Positions 6,950-16,497 of a stretch of DNA of 64,000 bases are shown here, in pieces (positions within the stretch are counted from its first letter, which is position 1; every line of letters begins with the position of its first letter). The DNA is from Fredinandcohnia aciditolerans (GTDB taxonomy: Bacteria; Bacillota; Bacilli; Bacillales; Bacillaceae_L), in assembly GCA_003640645.1 (NCBI GenBank), contig QGHH01000014.1, positions 1-64,000 on the forward strand, in the 5' to 3' direction. Both the position numbers and the translations under genes were made by a program. Below the pieces are notes generated by a model that was given only the letters and a program-made list of their open reading frames with translations, was not told where the DNA came from and did not search any database.

Positions 6950-8299
6950 ATGTTAAAAAAAATTCTAATAGCAAACCGTGGAGAAATTGCGGTTCGTATA
7001 ATTCGTGCCTGTAAAGAGCTCGGAATTGAAACGGTAGCTGTTTTCTCTGAGGCAGACCGGGAATCTCTTCACGTTCAACTTGCAGATGAGGCCTATTGTA
7101 TTGGTCCAAAATCTTCAAAGGACAGCTATTTAAACTTTACAAATATTATTAGCGTTGCAAAGCTTACTGAAAGTGAAGGGATTCACCCAGGTTACGGATT
7201 CTTAGCTGAGAACGCAGACTTTGCGGAGCTTTGTCGTGAAGTAAACCTAACTTTCATTGGTCCAAGCCCTGAAGCCATTAATAAAATGGGTACAAAGGAT
7301 GTTGCCCGTGAAACGATGAGACAAGCAGGTGTACCGATTGTACCTGGTTCACAAGGAATCATTAAAGATACAGGTGAAGCAATCGCGCTGGCGAATGATA
7401 TGGGCTACCCAGTCATTATTAAAGCTACTGCTGGTGGCGGCGGAAAAGGGATCCGTGTTGCAAAGGATGAAGAGGAACTCACTAAGGGAATCAACATCAC
7501 TCAACAGGAAGCTGCTACTGCCTTTGGAAATCCAGGTGTATATATTGAAAAATATATTCAGGATTTCCGCCACGTTGAAATTCAAGTATTAGCCGACAAC
7601 CACGGAAATGTGATACATTTAGGAGAGAGAGATTGCTCCATACAAAGGCGTTTACAAAAGCTAGTTGAGGAAACTCCATCTCCTGCCCTAAATGAAGCTA
7701 CAAGACAAAAAATGGGTGATGCTGCAGTTAAAGCAGCACAAGCTGTTAACTACTCAGGTGCTGGAACAATAGAATTTATCTATGACCATGTCAATGATAA
7801 ATTCTATTTCATGGAAATGAATACAAGAATTCAAGTTGAGCATCCCGTTACTGAGATGGTGACAGGTGTTGACTTAATTAAAGAACAAATTCGTGTTGCG
7901 TCCGGGAAGGAGCTTTCACTCACTCAAAGCGAAGTAACATTTAATGGTTGGGCAATTGAATGTCGAATCAATGCAGAGAACCCAGAGAAGAATTTCATGC
8001 CTTCTCCAGGCAAAATTGAAATGTATTTGCCACCTGGTGGTCTAGGAGTAAGGGTAGATTCTGCTGCTTATCCTGGTTATTCAATACCTCCATATTATGA
8101 TTCGATGATTGCCAAGTTAATTACATATGGGGCAACTAGGGAAGAAGCAATCGCAAGAATGAAGCGTGCTCTAAGTGAATTTGTAATTGAGGGTGTACAC
8201 ACTACAATTCCTTTCCACCTCAAGCTTATGAATCATGAGAAATTTGTTGGCGGAGAATTCAACACCAAATTTCTTGAATTATATGAGGTTATGAAGTAG
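6950..8299 (+). CDS. accC: Acetyl-CoA carboxylase, biotin carboxylase subunit
   Basis: 449 residues, full length. N-terminal biotin carboxylase fold ([23 protein letters not shown]), ATP-grasp loop GGGGKGIR near 165, metal and substrate motif [13 protein letters not shown] near 290, and the C-terminal domain. It carboxylates AccB-bound biotin with ATP and bicarbonate. Site AAGGAGCGACC precedes the ATG. In operon with accB. Confidence 0.98.
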   Translation: MLKKILIANRGEIAVRIIRACKELGIETVAVFSEADRESLHVQLADEAYCIGPKSSKDSYLNFTNIISVAKLTESEGIHPGYGFLAENADFAELCREVNLTFIGPSPEAINKMGTKDVARETMRQAGVPIVPGSQGIIKDTGEAIALANDMGYPVIIKATAGGGGKGIRVAKDEEELTKGINITQQEAATAFGNPGVYIEKYIQDFRHVEIQVLADNHGNVIHLGERDCSIQRRLQKLVEETPSPALNEATRQKMGDAAVKAAQAVNYSGAGTIEFIYDHVNDKFYFMEMNTRIQVEHPVTEMVTGVDLIKEQIRVASGKELSLTQSEVTFNGWAIECRINAENPEKNFMPSPGKIEMYLPPGGLGVRVDSAAYPGYSIPPYYDSMIAKLITYGATREEAIARMKRALSEFVIEGVHTTIPFHLKLMNHEKFVGGEFNTKFLELYEVMK

Positions 8300-8381
8300 T
8301 ACGTCAAAATACGCCTTGTTGTATCCTCATCTGAATCAACTACTTATGTAGCATTGAACCACCACATATAGAAGAGATGGG

Positions 8382-8395
8382 CTGAATAAAGTTAA
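8382..8395 (+). repeat. Isolated repeat arm CTGAATAAAGTTAA
   Basis: A perfect copy of the 14-bp arm that borders the repeat modules at 541-641 and 61385-61486. It stands alone, 3 nt before the AGGAGG site of yqhY. It may be a remnant of the same element; no left arm is seen upstream. Confidence 0.5.
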
Positions 8396-8414
8396 ATATA
8401 GGAGGTGCTTGCTA

Positions 8415-8825
8415 ATGGCAGCGGAAACGAATATTTTAGAAATGGATCAAGGCAGTAACGGTCTTGGTAAGGTTGAAATTGCACCAGAGGTAATTGAAGT
8501 AATTGCTGGTATTGCTTCTTCAGAGGTTGAAGGAGTCGCACAAATGAGAGGGAACTTTGCTTCTGGAGTGGTTGAGAAACTAGGAAAGAAAAACCATGGT
8601 AAAGGTGTTAAAGTTGAATTAACAGAAACCGGGATCATTGTGGATGTGTACTGTGTAATGAACTTTGGCGTTTCTATTCCGAATGTTGCTCGTCAAATTC
8701 AAGACAATGTACGCCAGGCTTTATTGAATATGACAGCTTTAGATGCAAATGAAATTAACATCCATGTTGTTGGCGTGTTATTTGAAACGCAAAAACCTGA
8801 AGCTGAAGTAGAAGAAGAGATGTAG
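8415..8825 (+). CDS. yqhY: Asp23/Gls24 family envelope stress response protein YqhY
   Basis: 136 residues of the Asp23/Gls24 family, with the typical core VEIAPEVIEVIAGIASSEVEGVAQM and VDVYCVMNFGVSIPNVARQIQ. In B. subtilis yqhY follows accBC and its loss disturbs acetyl-CoA carboxylase activity; the same order is seen here. TAGGAGGTGC ends 9 nt before the ATG; the in-frame TTG at 8409 is too close to it. Transcribed with accBC or from its own leader. Ends at a strong terminator. Confidence 0.92.
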   Translation: MAAETNILEMDQGSNGLGKVEIAPEVIEVIAGIASSEVEGVAQMRGNFASGVVEKLGKKNHGKGVKVELTETGIIVDVYCVMNFGVSIPNVARQIQDNVRQALLNMTALDANEINIHVVGVLFETQKPEAEVEEEM

Positions 8826-8834
8826 GCAATAGGT

Positions 8835-8868
8835 AGTCTGATGGCAAACGCTATCAGACTTTTTTATT
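8835..8868 (+). terminator. Intrinsic terminator of accBC-yqhY
   Basis: AGTCTGAT (8835-8842) pairs with ATCAGACT (8853-8860), followed by TTTTTATT. The T tract is one of the duplicated 8-mers flanking the MITE inserted directly downstream. Confidence 0.9.
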
Positions 8869-9150
8869 GGCTCTTTTCCAAAAGATTGTTGCTTTCTGTG
8901 TTAATACATTGCAAACCATGATGATTGGAGCGAAAGTCGGCTATTCCTGCAGGAGCGGCTAGAAACTCGAGAAATTTCAACTCCTCCTTCAGAGACAAAT
9001 TACACCTCTTTGACGTAGTGGCCAAATTTTCTCGTTTCTGTGCAAGCCACGTCCACATTTCGTTGAGGAGGCTCATGTCACCACCGCGAAAAGCGTCCAG
9101 CTGAAGCGGAGTGAACGATATAAAAAACAACAAAGATTGCGAAAACAGCC
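8869..9150 (+). mobile_element. ISL3-like MITE, copy 1, in a terminator U-tract
   Basis: A 282-bp non-coding element. Its left end GGCTCTTTTCC and the reverse complement of its right end, GGCTGTTTTCGC, form imperfect terminal inverted repeats of about 27 bp. The 8-mer TTTTTATT flanks it on both sides (8861-8868 and 9151-9158), a target-site duplication. GGCTCTTT ends and 8-bp duplications are typical of the ISL3 insertion sequence family. It encodes no transposase. The interior (GATTGGAGCG, CTCCTGCAGGAG, GAGGAGGCTCATG, CACCACCGCGAAAAGCG) resembles a repeat I recall from many Bacillus genomes, but its middle carries extra sequence. It occupies most of the gap between yqhY and nusB. Confidence 0.8.
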
Positions 9151-9278
9151 TTTTTATTTTACTTTACAATAAAGAGTTGGTTTTTATTTTAAAATTATTT
9201 TATGATATTATCATGTTATCGGAATGCAACTGATAGTGGGACAAAAGTTTTACTATATATAAAGGAGAAATAATTAGT

Positions 9279-9671
9279 ATGAAAAGACGTACAGCACGAC
9301 AAAAGGCTTTGCAATCGTTATTTCAAGTTGATGTAAGCCAGAGTGACCCAAATGAGGCAATTGAAAGTGTACTTGAAGAAGAGTCTTCAGATCCTTTCTT
9401 AGAACAGATTGTACATGGAGTAATCGAACATAAAGAAGAAATTGATTCTCTATTACGAGAGCATCTAGAAAAATGGAATCTTGAAAGACTTGCAAATGTA
9501 GACCGTTCGATCTTACGAATCGCAGTCTATGAAATGAAATATATAGAGGAAATTCCTGTTAAGGTAAGTATTGATGAGGCAATTGAACTTGCTAAAGAAT
9601 TTGGTGATGATAGCTCGAGTCGTTTTATTAATGCTATTCTATCGAAAATAAAAGATACATTAGTAAAGTAA
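9279..9671 (+). CDS. nusB: Transcription antitermination protein NusB
   Basis: 130 residues, all-helical RNA-binding NusB fold: N-terminal [20 protein letters not shown] and C-terminal [40 protein letters not shown], the family signature. With NusE and NusG it supports antitermination in rRNA operons. GGAGAAATAATTAGT precedes ATG. folD lies 52 bp downstream, as in B. subtilis. Confidence 0.97.
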   Translation: MKRRTARQKALQSLFQVDVSQSDPNEAIESVLEEESSDPFLEQIVHGVIEHKEEIDSLLREHLEKWNLERLANVDRSILRIAVYEMKYIEEIPVKVSIDEAIELAKEFGDDSSSRFINAILSKIKDTLVK

Positions 9672-9723
9672 AATAGCGCTGTAGTCCATAAAGAATTCAA
9701 ATTTGATAAGGGAGAGTTGAAAA

Positions 9724-10590
9724 ATGTCGGCAGAGATTATAAGTGGGAAAGAATTAGCACAAACAAAACGTAATGAAATTGCAGAAGAGGTAAAGACTTT
9801 ATCACAGGACGGTATCGTTCCTGGATTAGCTGTGTTATTAGTTGGTAATGACCCAGCTTCAAGATCCTATGTAAAAGGGAAAGATAAAGCATGTAAGGAA
9901 ACTGGCATTTACTCTTTGATGCTAGAATATCCAGATACCATTACGGAAGAATTTTTACTTAGTGAAATTGACCGCTTAAACCAGGATCCTTCTATCCATG
10001 GTATTCTTGTTCAATTGCCATTACCAAATACGATTAATGAAACGGCAGTTATTGAAAGAATTTCACCCGAAAAAGATGTGGACGGTTTTCATCCAATTAA
10101 CATTGGCCGCATGATGACTGGACAAGACGCTTTCTTACCATGTACACCTTTTGGAGTTATTGAAATGGTAAAATCGAAACAAATATCAATCGAAGGTAAG
10201 CATGTCGTGGTTGTTGGCAGAAGTAATATTGTCGGAAAACCAGTTGGACAACTCTTCCTTAAAGAGAATGCTACAGTAACATATTGTCATTCCAGGACTA
10301 AAAATTTGAAAGAAATGACCCTTCAGGCAGATATTTTAGTTGCTGCTGTTGGAAAAGCGAATTTTATTCCTGGAGATTATATTAAAGAAGGTGCAGTTGT
10401 GATTGATGTTGGTGTAAATCGCCTTGAATCAACTGGAAAGCTTGTTGGGGACGTTGTTTTTGAAGAAGCAAAAGAGAAAGCAAGCTATCTTACACCGGTA
10501 CCAGGTGGAGTTGGTCCTATGACGATTACCATGCTTCTTCATAATACGGTTCAGTCTGCGAAAAAATTCGCCCTTCTTTCTAGGAAGTAA
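9724..10590 (+). CDS. folD: Bifunctional methylenetetrahydrofolate dehydrogenase/cyclohydrolase
   Basis: 288 residues. The N-terminal catalytic domain carries YVKGKDKACKETGI with the catalytic Lys, and GILVQLPLP. The NADP-binding domain carries VVVGRSNIVGKPVG, and the C-terminal signature PGGVGPMTITMLLHN is intact. It interconverts 5,10-methylene-, methenyl- and 10-formyl-tetrahydrofolate in one-carbon metabolism. GGGAGAG precedes the ATG. Confidence 0.98.
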   Translation: MSAEIISGKELAQTKRNEIAEEVKTLSQDGIVPGLAVLLVGNDPASRSYVKGKDKACKETGIYSLMLEYPDTITEEFLLSEIDRLNQDPSIHGILVQLPLPNTINETAVIERISPEKDVDGFHPINIGRMMTGQDAFLPCTPFGVIEMVKSKQISIEGKHVVVVGRSNIVGKPVGQLFLKENATVTYCHSRTKNLKEMTLQADILVAAVGKANFIPGDYIKEGAVVIDVGVNRLESTGKLVGDVVFEEAKEKASYLTPVPGGVGPMTITMLLHNTVQSAKKFALLSRK

Positions 10591-10602
10591 GGATTGGTTG
10601 GA

Positions 10603-11949
10603 ATGGAACAGAATCGATATCTAACCGTTACAGCTTTAACAAAATATATTAAACGTAAATTTGATGCGGATCCTCACCTTCAGGATATTTGGGTGAAGGG
10701 AGAAATCTCGAATTTTAAGGCGCATAGTCGTGGACATATGTATTTTACAATAAAGGATCAACAAGCACGAATTCAAGCTGTGATGTTTGCTGGCTATAAC
10801 CGAGATTTAAAATTTACTCCTGAAAATGGGATGAAAGTTTTGCTTCGCGGCGAAGTTACAGTATTTGAATCAAATGGAAACTATCAGATCTATGTAAAAG
10901 AAATGCAGCCAGACGGAATCGGAAATTTATACTTAGCCTATGAAGAATTGAAAAAACGTCTTGAAGCGGAAGGACTTTTCTCCCAAAACTTTAAAAAGCC
11001 GATTCCTAAGATACCACATTATATTGGGATTGTTACATCACCAACAGGGGCTGCGATTCGCGATATAATTACAACGATTAGACGTAGATATCCAATCGCA
11101 AAAGTAATTGTCTTTCCTGCCCTTGTCCAAGGGGTGAATGCTGGGCCATCAGTGGTAAACGCCATCGAGCAAGCGAATGAATTTGGAAAAATTGATGTAT
11201 TAATTGTTGGCCGTGGCGGTGGCTCAATTGAGGAACTTTGGGCATTTAATGAAGAAATCGTGGCAAGAGCGATTTTTCAGTCTAAGGTGCCCATTATTTC
11301 TGCAGTGGGACATGAGACAGATATTACGATCGCAGATTTTGTGGCAGATTTACGTGCACCGACACCAACAGGAGCAGCTGAATTAGCTGTGCCACATATG
11401 GCCGAGCTTTCAGAACGCTTACTCGTTAGACACACACGGCTACTGCGTGCAATGAAAGAAAAACTAGTACGTGATTCAAAACGCTTGGATACATTGAAGA
11501 AATCCTATGCTTTTCGTTTTCCGAAAAATCTTTACGATCAAAAGCAACAACAGCTGGATCGCTTGGTAGACCGATTAGAAAGAGAAGGGGCTATGACAAT
11601 ATCTCGTAAGCAAGAAGCATTTCAAAAGCTCAGCTTACGGTTGCGGCATAACCATCCAAGTGAAAAGCTGATTCGTGCCAAACAAAAGCAGGATCTTAAT
11701 CGAAAAATGCTTTTAAAAGAATTTACACAAATTTTGAAACAGAAGCAATTTGCTTTTTCGTCCCAAGTATCGAAGCTAGAGGCACTTAGTCCGTTGAAAA
11801 TCATGGATCGTGGGTATAGTCTCGTATATGATCAGGAAGAACATTTAGTAAAAAGTGTGCAGCAAGTTGAACAGGGGAATAAAATCAAGGTTAAGCTGTC
11901 GGATGGTCATCTTGACTGTGAAGTAATTGAAATAGAGGAGAGACAATAG
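10603..11949 (+). CDS. xseA: Exodeoxyribonuclease VII large subunit
   Basis: 448 residues, the B. subtilis length. An N-terminal OB fold (to about 105) binds single-stranded DNA. The catalytic domain contains [30 protein letters not shown] and [28 protein letters not shown], then a long coiled coil binds XseB. The ATG at 10603 is preferred over TTG at 10594. The next gene starts right after its stop. Confidence 0.97.
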   Translation: MEQNRYLTVTALTKYIKRKFDADPHLQDIWVKGEISNFKAHSRGHMYFTIKDQQARIQAVMFAGYNRDLKFTPENGMKVLLRGEVTVFESNGNYQIYVKEMQPDGIGNLYLAYEELKKRLEAEGLFSQNFKKPIPKIPHYIGIVTSPTGAAIRDIITTIRRRYPIAKVIVFPALVQGVNAGPSVVNAIEQANEFGKIDVLIVGRGGGSIEELWAFNEEIVARAIFQSKVPIISAVGHETDITIADFVADLRAPTPTGAAELAVPHMAELSERLLVRHTRLLRAMKEKLVRDSKRLDTLKKSYAFRFPKNLYDQKQQQLDRLVDRLEREGAMTISRKQEAFQKLSLRLRHNHPSEKLIRAKQKQDLNRKMLLKEFTQILKQKQFAFSSQVSKLEALSPLKIMDRGYSLVYDQEEHLVKSVQQVEQGNKIKVKLSDGHLDCEVIEIEERQ

Positions 11950-12183
11950 ATGAGTGAAGACAAGGTATTATCCTTTGAAGAAGCAATGGAAAAACTCGAG
12001 CAAATTGTCGGGCATCTTGAAGAAGGAGATGTCCCTTTAGAAAAAGCAATCACATATTTCCAAGAAGGCATGAAGCTTTCAAAGCTTTGTCATGACAAGC
12101 TCCAACATGTTGAAAAGCAAATGGAGCAAATTTTACGCGAAGACGGTGAACTAGAACCGTTTACGATTCAGGAGGAAGAATGA
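11950..12183 (+). CDS. xseB: Exodeoxyribonuclease VII small subunit
   Basis: 77 residues, two-helix protein with the family pattern [36 protein letters not shown]. Several copies bind the XseA coiled coil. The ATG follows the xseA stop directly and its TGA overlaps the ispA start, so three genes are translationally linked. Confidence 0.97.
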   Translation: MSEDKVLSFEEAMEKLEQIVGHLEEGDVPLEKAITYFQEGMKLSKLCHDKLQHVEKQMEQILREDGELEPFTIQEEE

Positions 12184-13079
12184 ACATGAATCCGACTGAG
12201 ATAGCACAATTTTTAGATGTACAAAAGAATACTATTGAAGAGCAGCTTCCAAAGTATATTTCTAGCTTATCAGCCCCCAAAATAATAAAGGAAGCGATGC
12301 ACTACTCTCTTGAAGCGGGTGGGAAACGGATTCGCCCTTTATTACTCCTTGGTACACTTCATTCTTTTGGAAAAGATGAAGCAATCGGATTACCGACTGC
12401 GTGTGCGATTGAAATGATTCATACGTATTCTCTTATTCATGACGACCTGCCGAGTATGGATGATGATGATCTTCGTAGGGGAAAACCTACCAATCACAAG
12501 GTGTTTGGAGAAGCAGTGGCAATTTTAGCGGGTGATGCACTATTAACATATAGCTTTCAGGTAATTACTGAATCCATCAGTCCTGAATTATCCCCTGAAA
12601 AAAAGCTGTTGCTCGTTACTGAATTAGCAAAAGCTTCTGGTCCGGAAGGCATGGTTGGAGGACAGGTGGCCGATATGGAAGGCGAAGGTAAAGTCCTGAG
12701 CCTAAATGAATTAGAATACATTCACCGCCATAAAACAGGAAAATTATTAGCATATAGTGTGATTGCAGGGGCGATTCTTGCAGATGCTACTAGTGAACAG
12801 CTTGATAAGCTTGTGCAATTTGCGCATCATTTAGGTTTAGCCTTTCAAATTCGAGATGATATTTTAGATATCGAAGGTACAGAAGTTAAACTTGGGAAAC
12901 CGGTCGGCAGTGATACTGGTAATCATAAGAATACTTATCCTGCATTATTAACTCTTGAGGGTGCAAAGGAGAAACTAACCTTTCATATAGATGAAGCAAG
13001 GCGGTTTTTATATAGTGTTGATATGAAACATGATATACTAGACTATATGTGTAATCTAATCGCATCCAGAGATCATTAA
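12180..13079 (+). CDS. ispA: Farnesyl diphosphate synthase (polyprenyl synthetase)
   Basis: 299 residues. First aspartate-rich motif [10 protein letters not shown] near residue 85 and second DDILDIEG near 225, the Mg-diphosphate binding sites; GGKRIRPLL binds IPP. It condenses IPP with DMAPP and GPP, and dxs follows, placing two isoprenoid steps together. ATG at 12180 overlaps xseB by four bases; ATG at 12186 is spaced better from GGAGG (12171-12175) and could be the true start. Confidence 0.96.
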   Translation: MNMNPTEIAQFLDVQKNTIEEQLPKYISSLSAPKIIKEAMHYSLEAGGKRIRPLLLLGTLHSFGKDEAIGLPTACAIEMIHTYSLIHDDLPSMDDDDLRRGKPTNHKVFGEAVAILAGDALLTYSFQVITESISPELSPEKKLLLVTELAKASGPEGMVGGQVADMEGEGKVLSLNELEYIHRHKTGKLLAYSVIAGAILADATSEQLDKLVQFAHHLGLAFQIRDDILDIEGTEVKLGKPVGSDTGNHKNTYPALLTLEGAKEKLTFHIDEARRFLYSVDMKHDILDYMCNLIASRDH

Positions 13080-13102
13080 AATACATTCCAAAAAAATGTA
13101 TT
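13079..13102 (+). other. Small hairpin between ispA and dxs
   Basis: AATACATT and AATGTATT form 8-bp arms around a short A-rich loop directly after the ispA stop. There is no T run, so it is probably not a full terminator; it could stabilise the ispA end or attenuate transcription. Confidence 0.35.
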
Positions 13103-13130
13103 ACATAGTAAATGAAAGTGAGTGAATCCT

Positions 13131-15023
13131 TTGGATCTTCTAAGTATTAAAGACCCTAAGTTCCTAAAAAATATGTCTATAGATGAATTAAATAAACTTA
13201 GTCAGGATATCCGTCAATTTTTAATTGAAAAGCTTTCCAAGACAGGTGGACATATTGGTCCAAATCTTGGGGTTGTTGAACTAACAATCGCTTTACATAA
13301 GGAATTTGATAGCCCAAAGGATAAATTCATTTGGGATGTTGGGCATCAGTCCTATGTACACAAAATTTTGACAGGTCGGGCTTGTGAATTTGATACATTG
13401 CGACAATATAAAGGGCTATGTGGGTTTCCGAAACGGATTGAAAGTGAGCATGACGTTTGGGAAACTGGACATAGCTCAACCAGTCTTTCCGCTGCTATGG
13501 GAATGGCTGCTGCACGAGATATTAAAGGAACTAAGGAATTTATCGTTCCGATAATTGGTGATGGTGCCTTAACAGGTGGAATGGCATTAGAAGCATTAAA
13601 TCATATCGGACATGAAAAGAAAGATATGATTGTCATTTTAAACGATAATGAGATGTCGATTGCACCAAATGTTGGTGCACTTCATAATGTTCTCGCAAGG
13701 CTGCGTACAGCAGGTAAATACAACTGGGTAAAAGATGAGCTTGAGTATTTACTCAAAAAAATTCCAGCTGTAGGTGGCAAGCTTGCTTCAACCGCTGAGC
13801 GTATCAAAGACAGCCTGAAATATTTGCTTGTGTCTGGGGTTTTCTTTGAGGAACTAGGTTTTACATACCTAGGGCCAATTGATGGACATAATTATGAGGA
13901 TTTATTTGAGACACTAGAATACGCAAAGAAAACAAAGGGGCCAGTGTTGGTTCATGTGATTACCAAAAAAGGGAAGGGTTACACCCCAGCGGAAACAGAT
14001 AAAATTGGTACATGGCATGGAACAGGTCCTTATAAAATTGAAACAGGGGATTTCGTTAAGCCTGTAAATCCACCTCCTGCATGGAGTGCTGTTATTAGTG
14101 AAACGGTCCGGAAGTTAGCTAAAAATGATAATCGAATTGTAGCAATAACACCTGCAATGCCGGTAGGTTCAAAGCTCGAAAAGTTTGCAAAGGAATTCCC
14201 TGACAGAATGTTCGATGTGGGAATTGCAGAACAGCATGCAACTACAATGGCTGCAGGTCTGGCAACGCAAGATATGAAGCCTTTCTTAGCGATTTATTCA
14301 ACTTTCTTGCAAAGAGCTTATGATCAGGTTGTGCATGACATATGTCGCCAAAATCTAAATGTGTTCATTGGAATTGACCGCTCAGGTTTAGTAGGGGCAG
14401 ATGGAGAAACACATCAAGGTGTGTTTGATATTCCTTTCTTAAGACATATCCCAAATATGGTCCTTATGATGCCAAAGGATGAAAATGAAGGTCAGCACAT
14501 GGTGAATACTGCGATTCAATATGATGATGGTCCAATCGCTCTAAGATATGCAAGAGGAAATGGACTTGGAGTCGACATGGATGAAGAGCTTAAGGTTATT
14601 CCGATCGGTACATGGGAAATTATAAAACCTGGTACAGATGCTGTAATTCTTACGTTTGGTACTACGATTACAATGGCCATAGAAGCAGCAGAGCGACTTG
14701 AAAAAGAAGATATATCTGTAAGAGTGGTCAATGCCCGTTTTATTAAACCACTCGATAATGATATGATGCACCAAATCTTAGGGTCAAGCCTTCCAGTTTT
14801 AACAATTGAGGAGTCAGTATTAATGGGTGGATTTGGAAGTGCAGTTCTTGAATTTGCTCAAGAACATGGATATCAAAATGCATCAATCGACCGAATGGGC
14901 ATTCCAGACCAATTTATTGAGCATGGAAATGTAAATGATTTGTTGCATGAAATTGGCATGACAACTGAGAATGTGGTTGAGCGCATACACAATCTCGTAC
15001 CTAAGAAACAGAAAAGAGTGTAG
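13131..15023 (+). CDS. dxs: 1-deoxy-D-xylulose-5-phosphate synthase
   Basis: 630 residues. Makes DXP from pyruvate and glyceraldehyde-3-phosphate, the first MEP pathway step, with thiamine diphosphate. N-terminal TPP domain with [13 protein letters not shown] and [16 protein letters not shown]...NDN; transketolase-like second domain with [15 protein letters not shown] and [16 protein letters not shown]. subtilis Dxs starts MDLLSI, matching TTG at 13131; GTG at 13122 overlaps the weak GAAAGTGAG site. tlyA follows after 2 bp. Confidence 0.97.
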   Translation: MDLLSIKDPKFLKNMSIDELNKLSQDIRQFLIEKLSKTGGHIGPNLGVVELTIALHKEFDSPKDKFIWDVGHQSYVHKILTGRACEFDTLRQYKGLCGFPKRIESEHDVWETGHSSTSLSAAMGMAAARDIKGTKEFIVPIIGDGALTGGMALEALNHIGHEKKDMIVILNDNEMSIAPNVGALHNVLARLRTAGKYNWVKDELEYLLKKIPAVGGKLASTAERIKDSLKYLLVSGVFFEELGFTYLGPIDGHNYEDLFETLEYAKKTKGPVLVHVITKKGKGYTPAETDKIGTWHGTGPYKIETGDFVKPVNPPPAWSAVISETVRKLAKNDNRIVAITPAMPVGSKLEKFAKEFPDRMFDVGIAEQHATTMAAGLATQDMKPFLAIYSTFLQRAYDQVVHDICRQNLNVFIGIDRSGLVGADGETHQGVFDIPFLRHIPNMVLMMPKDENEGQHMVNTAIQYDDGPIALRYARGNGLGVDMDEELKVIPIGTWEIIKPGTDAVILTFGTTITMAIEAAERLEKEDISVRVVNARFIKPLDNDMMHQILGSSLPVLTIEESVLMGGFGSAVLEFAQEHGYQNASIDRMGIPDQFIEHGNVNDLLHEIGMTTENVVERIHNLVPKKQKRV

Positions 15024-15025
15024 AC

Positions 15026-15856
15026 ATGGGTACAAAAAAAGAAAGACTTGATGTTTTGTTGGTTGAACGTGGCTTAATCGAAACAAGAGAAAAAGCAAAA
15101 CGATCCATTATGGCTGGTCTCGTGTATTCAAATGAAGAACGACTAGATAAGCCAGGAGAAAAAGTAGAAATTGATATACCACTTGTTGTGAAAGGGAATG
15201 TCATTCCTTATGTCAGCAGAGGCGGGTTAAAGCTTGAAAAAGCCATTAAAGACTTTAATTTAAACATCAAGGATAAAATTATGATCGATGTAGGCTCCTC
15301 AACCGGTGGTTTTACGGATTGTGCACTTCAAAATGGAGTCAAAAAATCATATGCCCTTGATGTTGGCTATAATCAGCTTGCCTGGAAACTCAGACAAGAT
15401 GAACGTGTTGTCGTTATGGAACGAACTAATTTTCGTTATGTAACACCAGCTGACTTACAAAGCGGTCTACCTGAGTTTGCGACAATTGATGTTTCGTTTA
15501 TCTCTTTGCGTTTAATTCTGCCTGTCTTAAAAACGCTCCTAGTTCCGAACAGTGACGTTGTGGCGCTTGTAAAACCACAATTTGAGGCAGGTAAAGAGCA
15601 GGTTGGTAAAAAAGGGATCGTACGTGAACCGAAAACCCATGAGGCGGTCCTTACGCATATCATTGAGTTTTCCTTAAAGGAAGGGTATGATTGCATTAAT
15701 TTGTCGTATTCGCCAATCACAGGTGGAGAAGGAAATATCGAATTTTTACTCCATTTGCGCTGGAATGGTCCGGCTGAGAAGGGCGAAAACAAATTACCTG
15801 TTTCTGAGCAGGAGATCGTACAAAGTGCACATGCAAATTTAAAGAATGATAAATAA
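15026..15856 (+). CDS. yqxC: TlyA-family rRNA (2'-O-ribose) methyltransferase YqxC
   Basis: 276 residues. N-terminal S4 RNA-binding domain (about 5-65), then a Rossmann methyltransferase with the SAM loop DVGSSTGGFTD near 90 and ALVKPQFEAGKEQVGKKG. Mycobacterial TlyA methylates ribose in 16S and 23S rRNA; whether the Bacillus protein has this activity is unproven, and it has also been called a hemolysin. Order dxs-yqxC-ahrC-recN is as in B. subtilis. Followed by a terminator. Confidence 0.92.
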   Translation: MGTKKERLDVLLVERGLIETREKAKRSIMAGLVYSNEERLDKPGEKVEIDIPLVVKGNVIPYVSRGGLKLEKAIKDFNLNIKDKIMIDVGSSTGGFTDCALQNGVKKSYALDVGYNQLAWKLRQDERVVVMERTNFRYVTPADLQSGLPEFATIDVSFISLRLILPVLKTLLVPNSDVVALVKPQFEAGKEQVGKKGIVREPKTHEAVLTHIIEFSLKEGYDCINLSYSPITGGEGNIEFLLHLRWNGPAEKGENKLPVSEQEIVQSAHANLKNDK

Positions 15857-15857
15857 T

Positions 15858-15890
15858 AGAGGGGATAGCCGTAGTGCTATCCTCTTTCTT
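15858..15890 (+). terminator. Intrinsic terminator after yqxC
   Basis: AGAGGGGATAGC (15858-15869) pairs with GCTATCCTCT (15876-15885), then TTTCTT. Confidence 0.8.
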
Positions 15891-16017
15891 CATGAAGAAA
15901 TGATATTACGCTATACATATTGAAAACCCAATAATTCATTAAAAAAAATGTACAATTCTGTCAGAATCGGCTAACATAGGAGGTAATAATACAAAGTTTG
16001 AGAGAGAGGAAGTCACG

Positions 16018-16467
16018 ATGAATAAAGGGCAAAGACATATAAAAATTCGTGAAATTATTACGAGCAATGATATAGAAACACAAGATGAAATTGTCGATAT
16101 TCTAAAAAGTGAGGGATATAACATCACACAAGCGACCGTATCCCGTGATATTAAAGAACTTCATTTGGTAAAGGTACCAATGATTGATGGCCGTTATAAA
16201 TATAGTCTACCAGCTGATCAACGTTTTAATCCGCTACAAAAACTAAAACGTTCATTAATGGATGCTTTTGTGAAAATCGATTCAGCGGGGCATATGCTTG
16301 TGATGAAAACCCTTCCGGGGAATGCAAATGCGATCGGTGCATTAATCGACCATTTAGATTGGGAAGAAATTTTAGGTACAATTTGTGGCGATGACACCAT
16401 CTTAATTATCTGTAAAACTCCAGAACAAACAGAAACAGTTTCAAATCGATTCCTAGACATGCTCTAA
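16018..16467 (+). CDS. ahrC: Arginine repressor/activator AhrC (ArgR family)
   Basis: 149 residues, standard length. N-terminal winged helix (1-70) with [20 protein letters not shown]-terminal hexamer domain with [11 protein letters not shown] and [13 protein letters not shown], where Asp residues bind arginine. It represses arginine synthesis and activates catabolism. The arginine transporter artPQR further along (38685-40896) is a likely target in this genome, by analogy with B. subtilis. GAGAGGAAGTCACG precedes the ATG. Confidence 0.97.
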   Translation: MNKGQRHIKIREIITSNDIETQDEIVDILKSEGYNITQATVSRDIKELHLVKVPMIDGRYKYSLPADQRFNPLQKLKRSLMDAFVKIDSAGHMLVMKTLPGNANAIGALIDHLDWEEILGTICGDDTILIICKTPEQTETVSNRFLDML

Positions 16468-16497
16468 GGGAGAGAGTGGAATTAGGAGGTGTAGGAA

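Noticed and set aside
8864-9133. 89-codon reading frame on the minus strand
   Set aside because: It lies entirely within MITE copy 1, has no ribosome binding site and no recognisable protein pattern.
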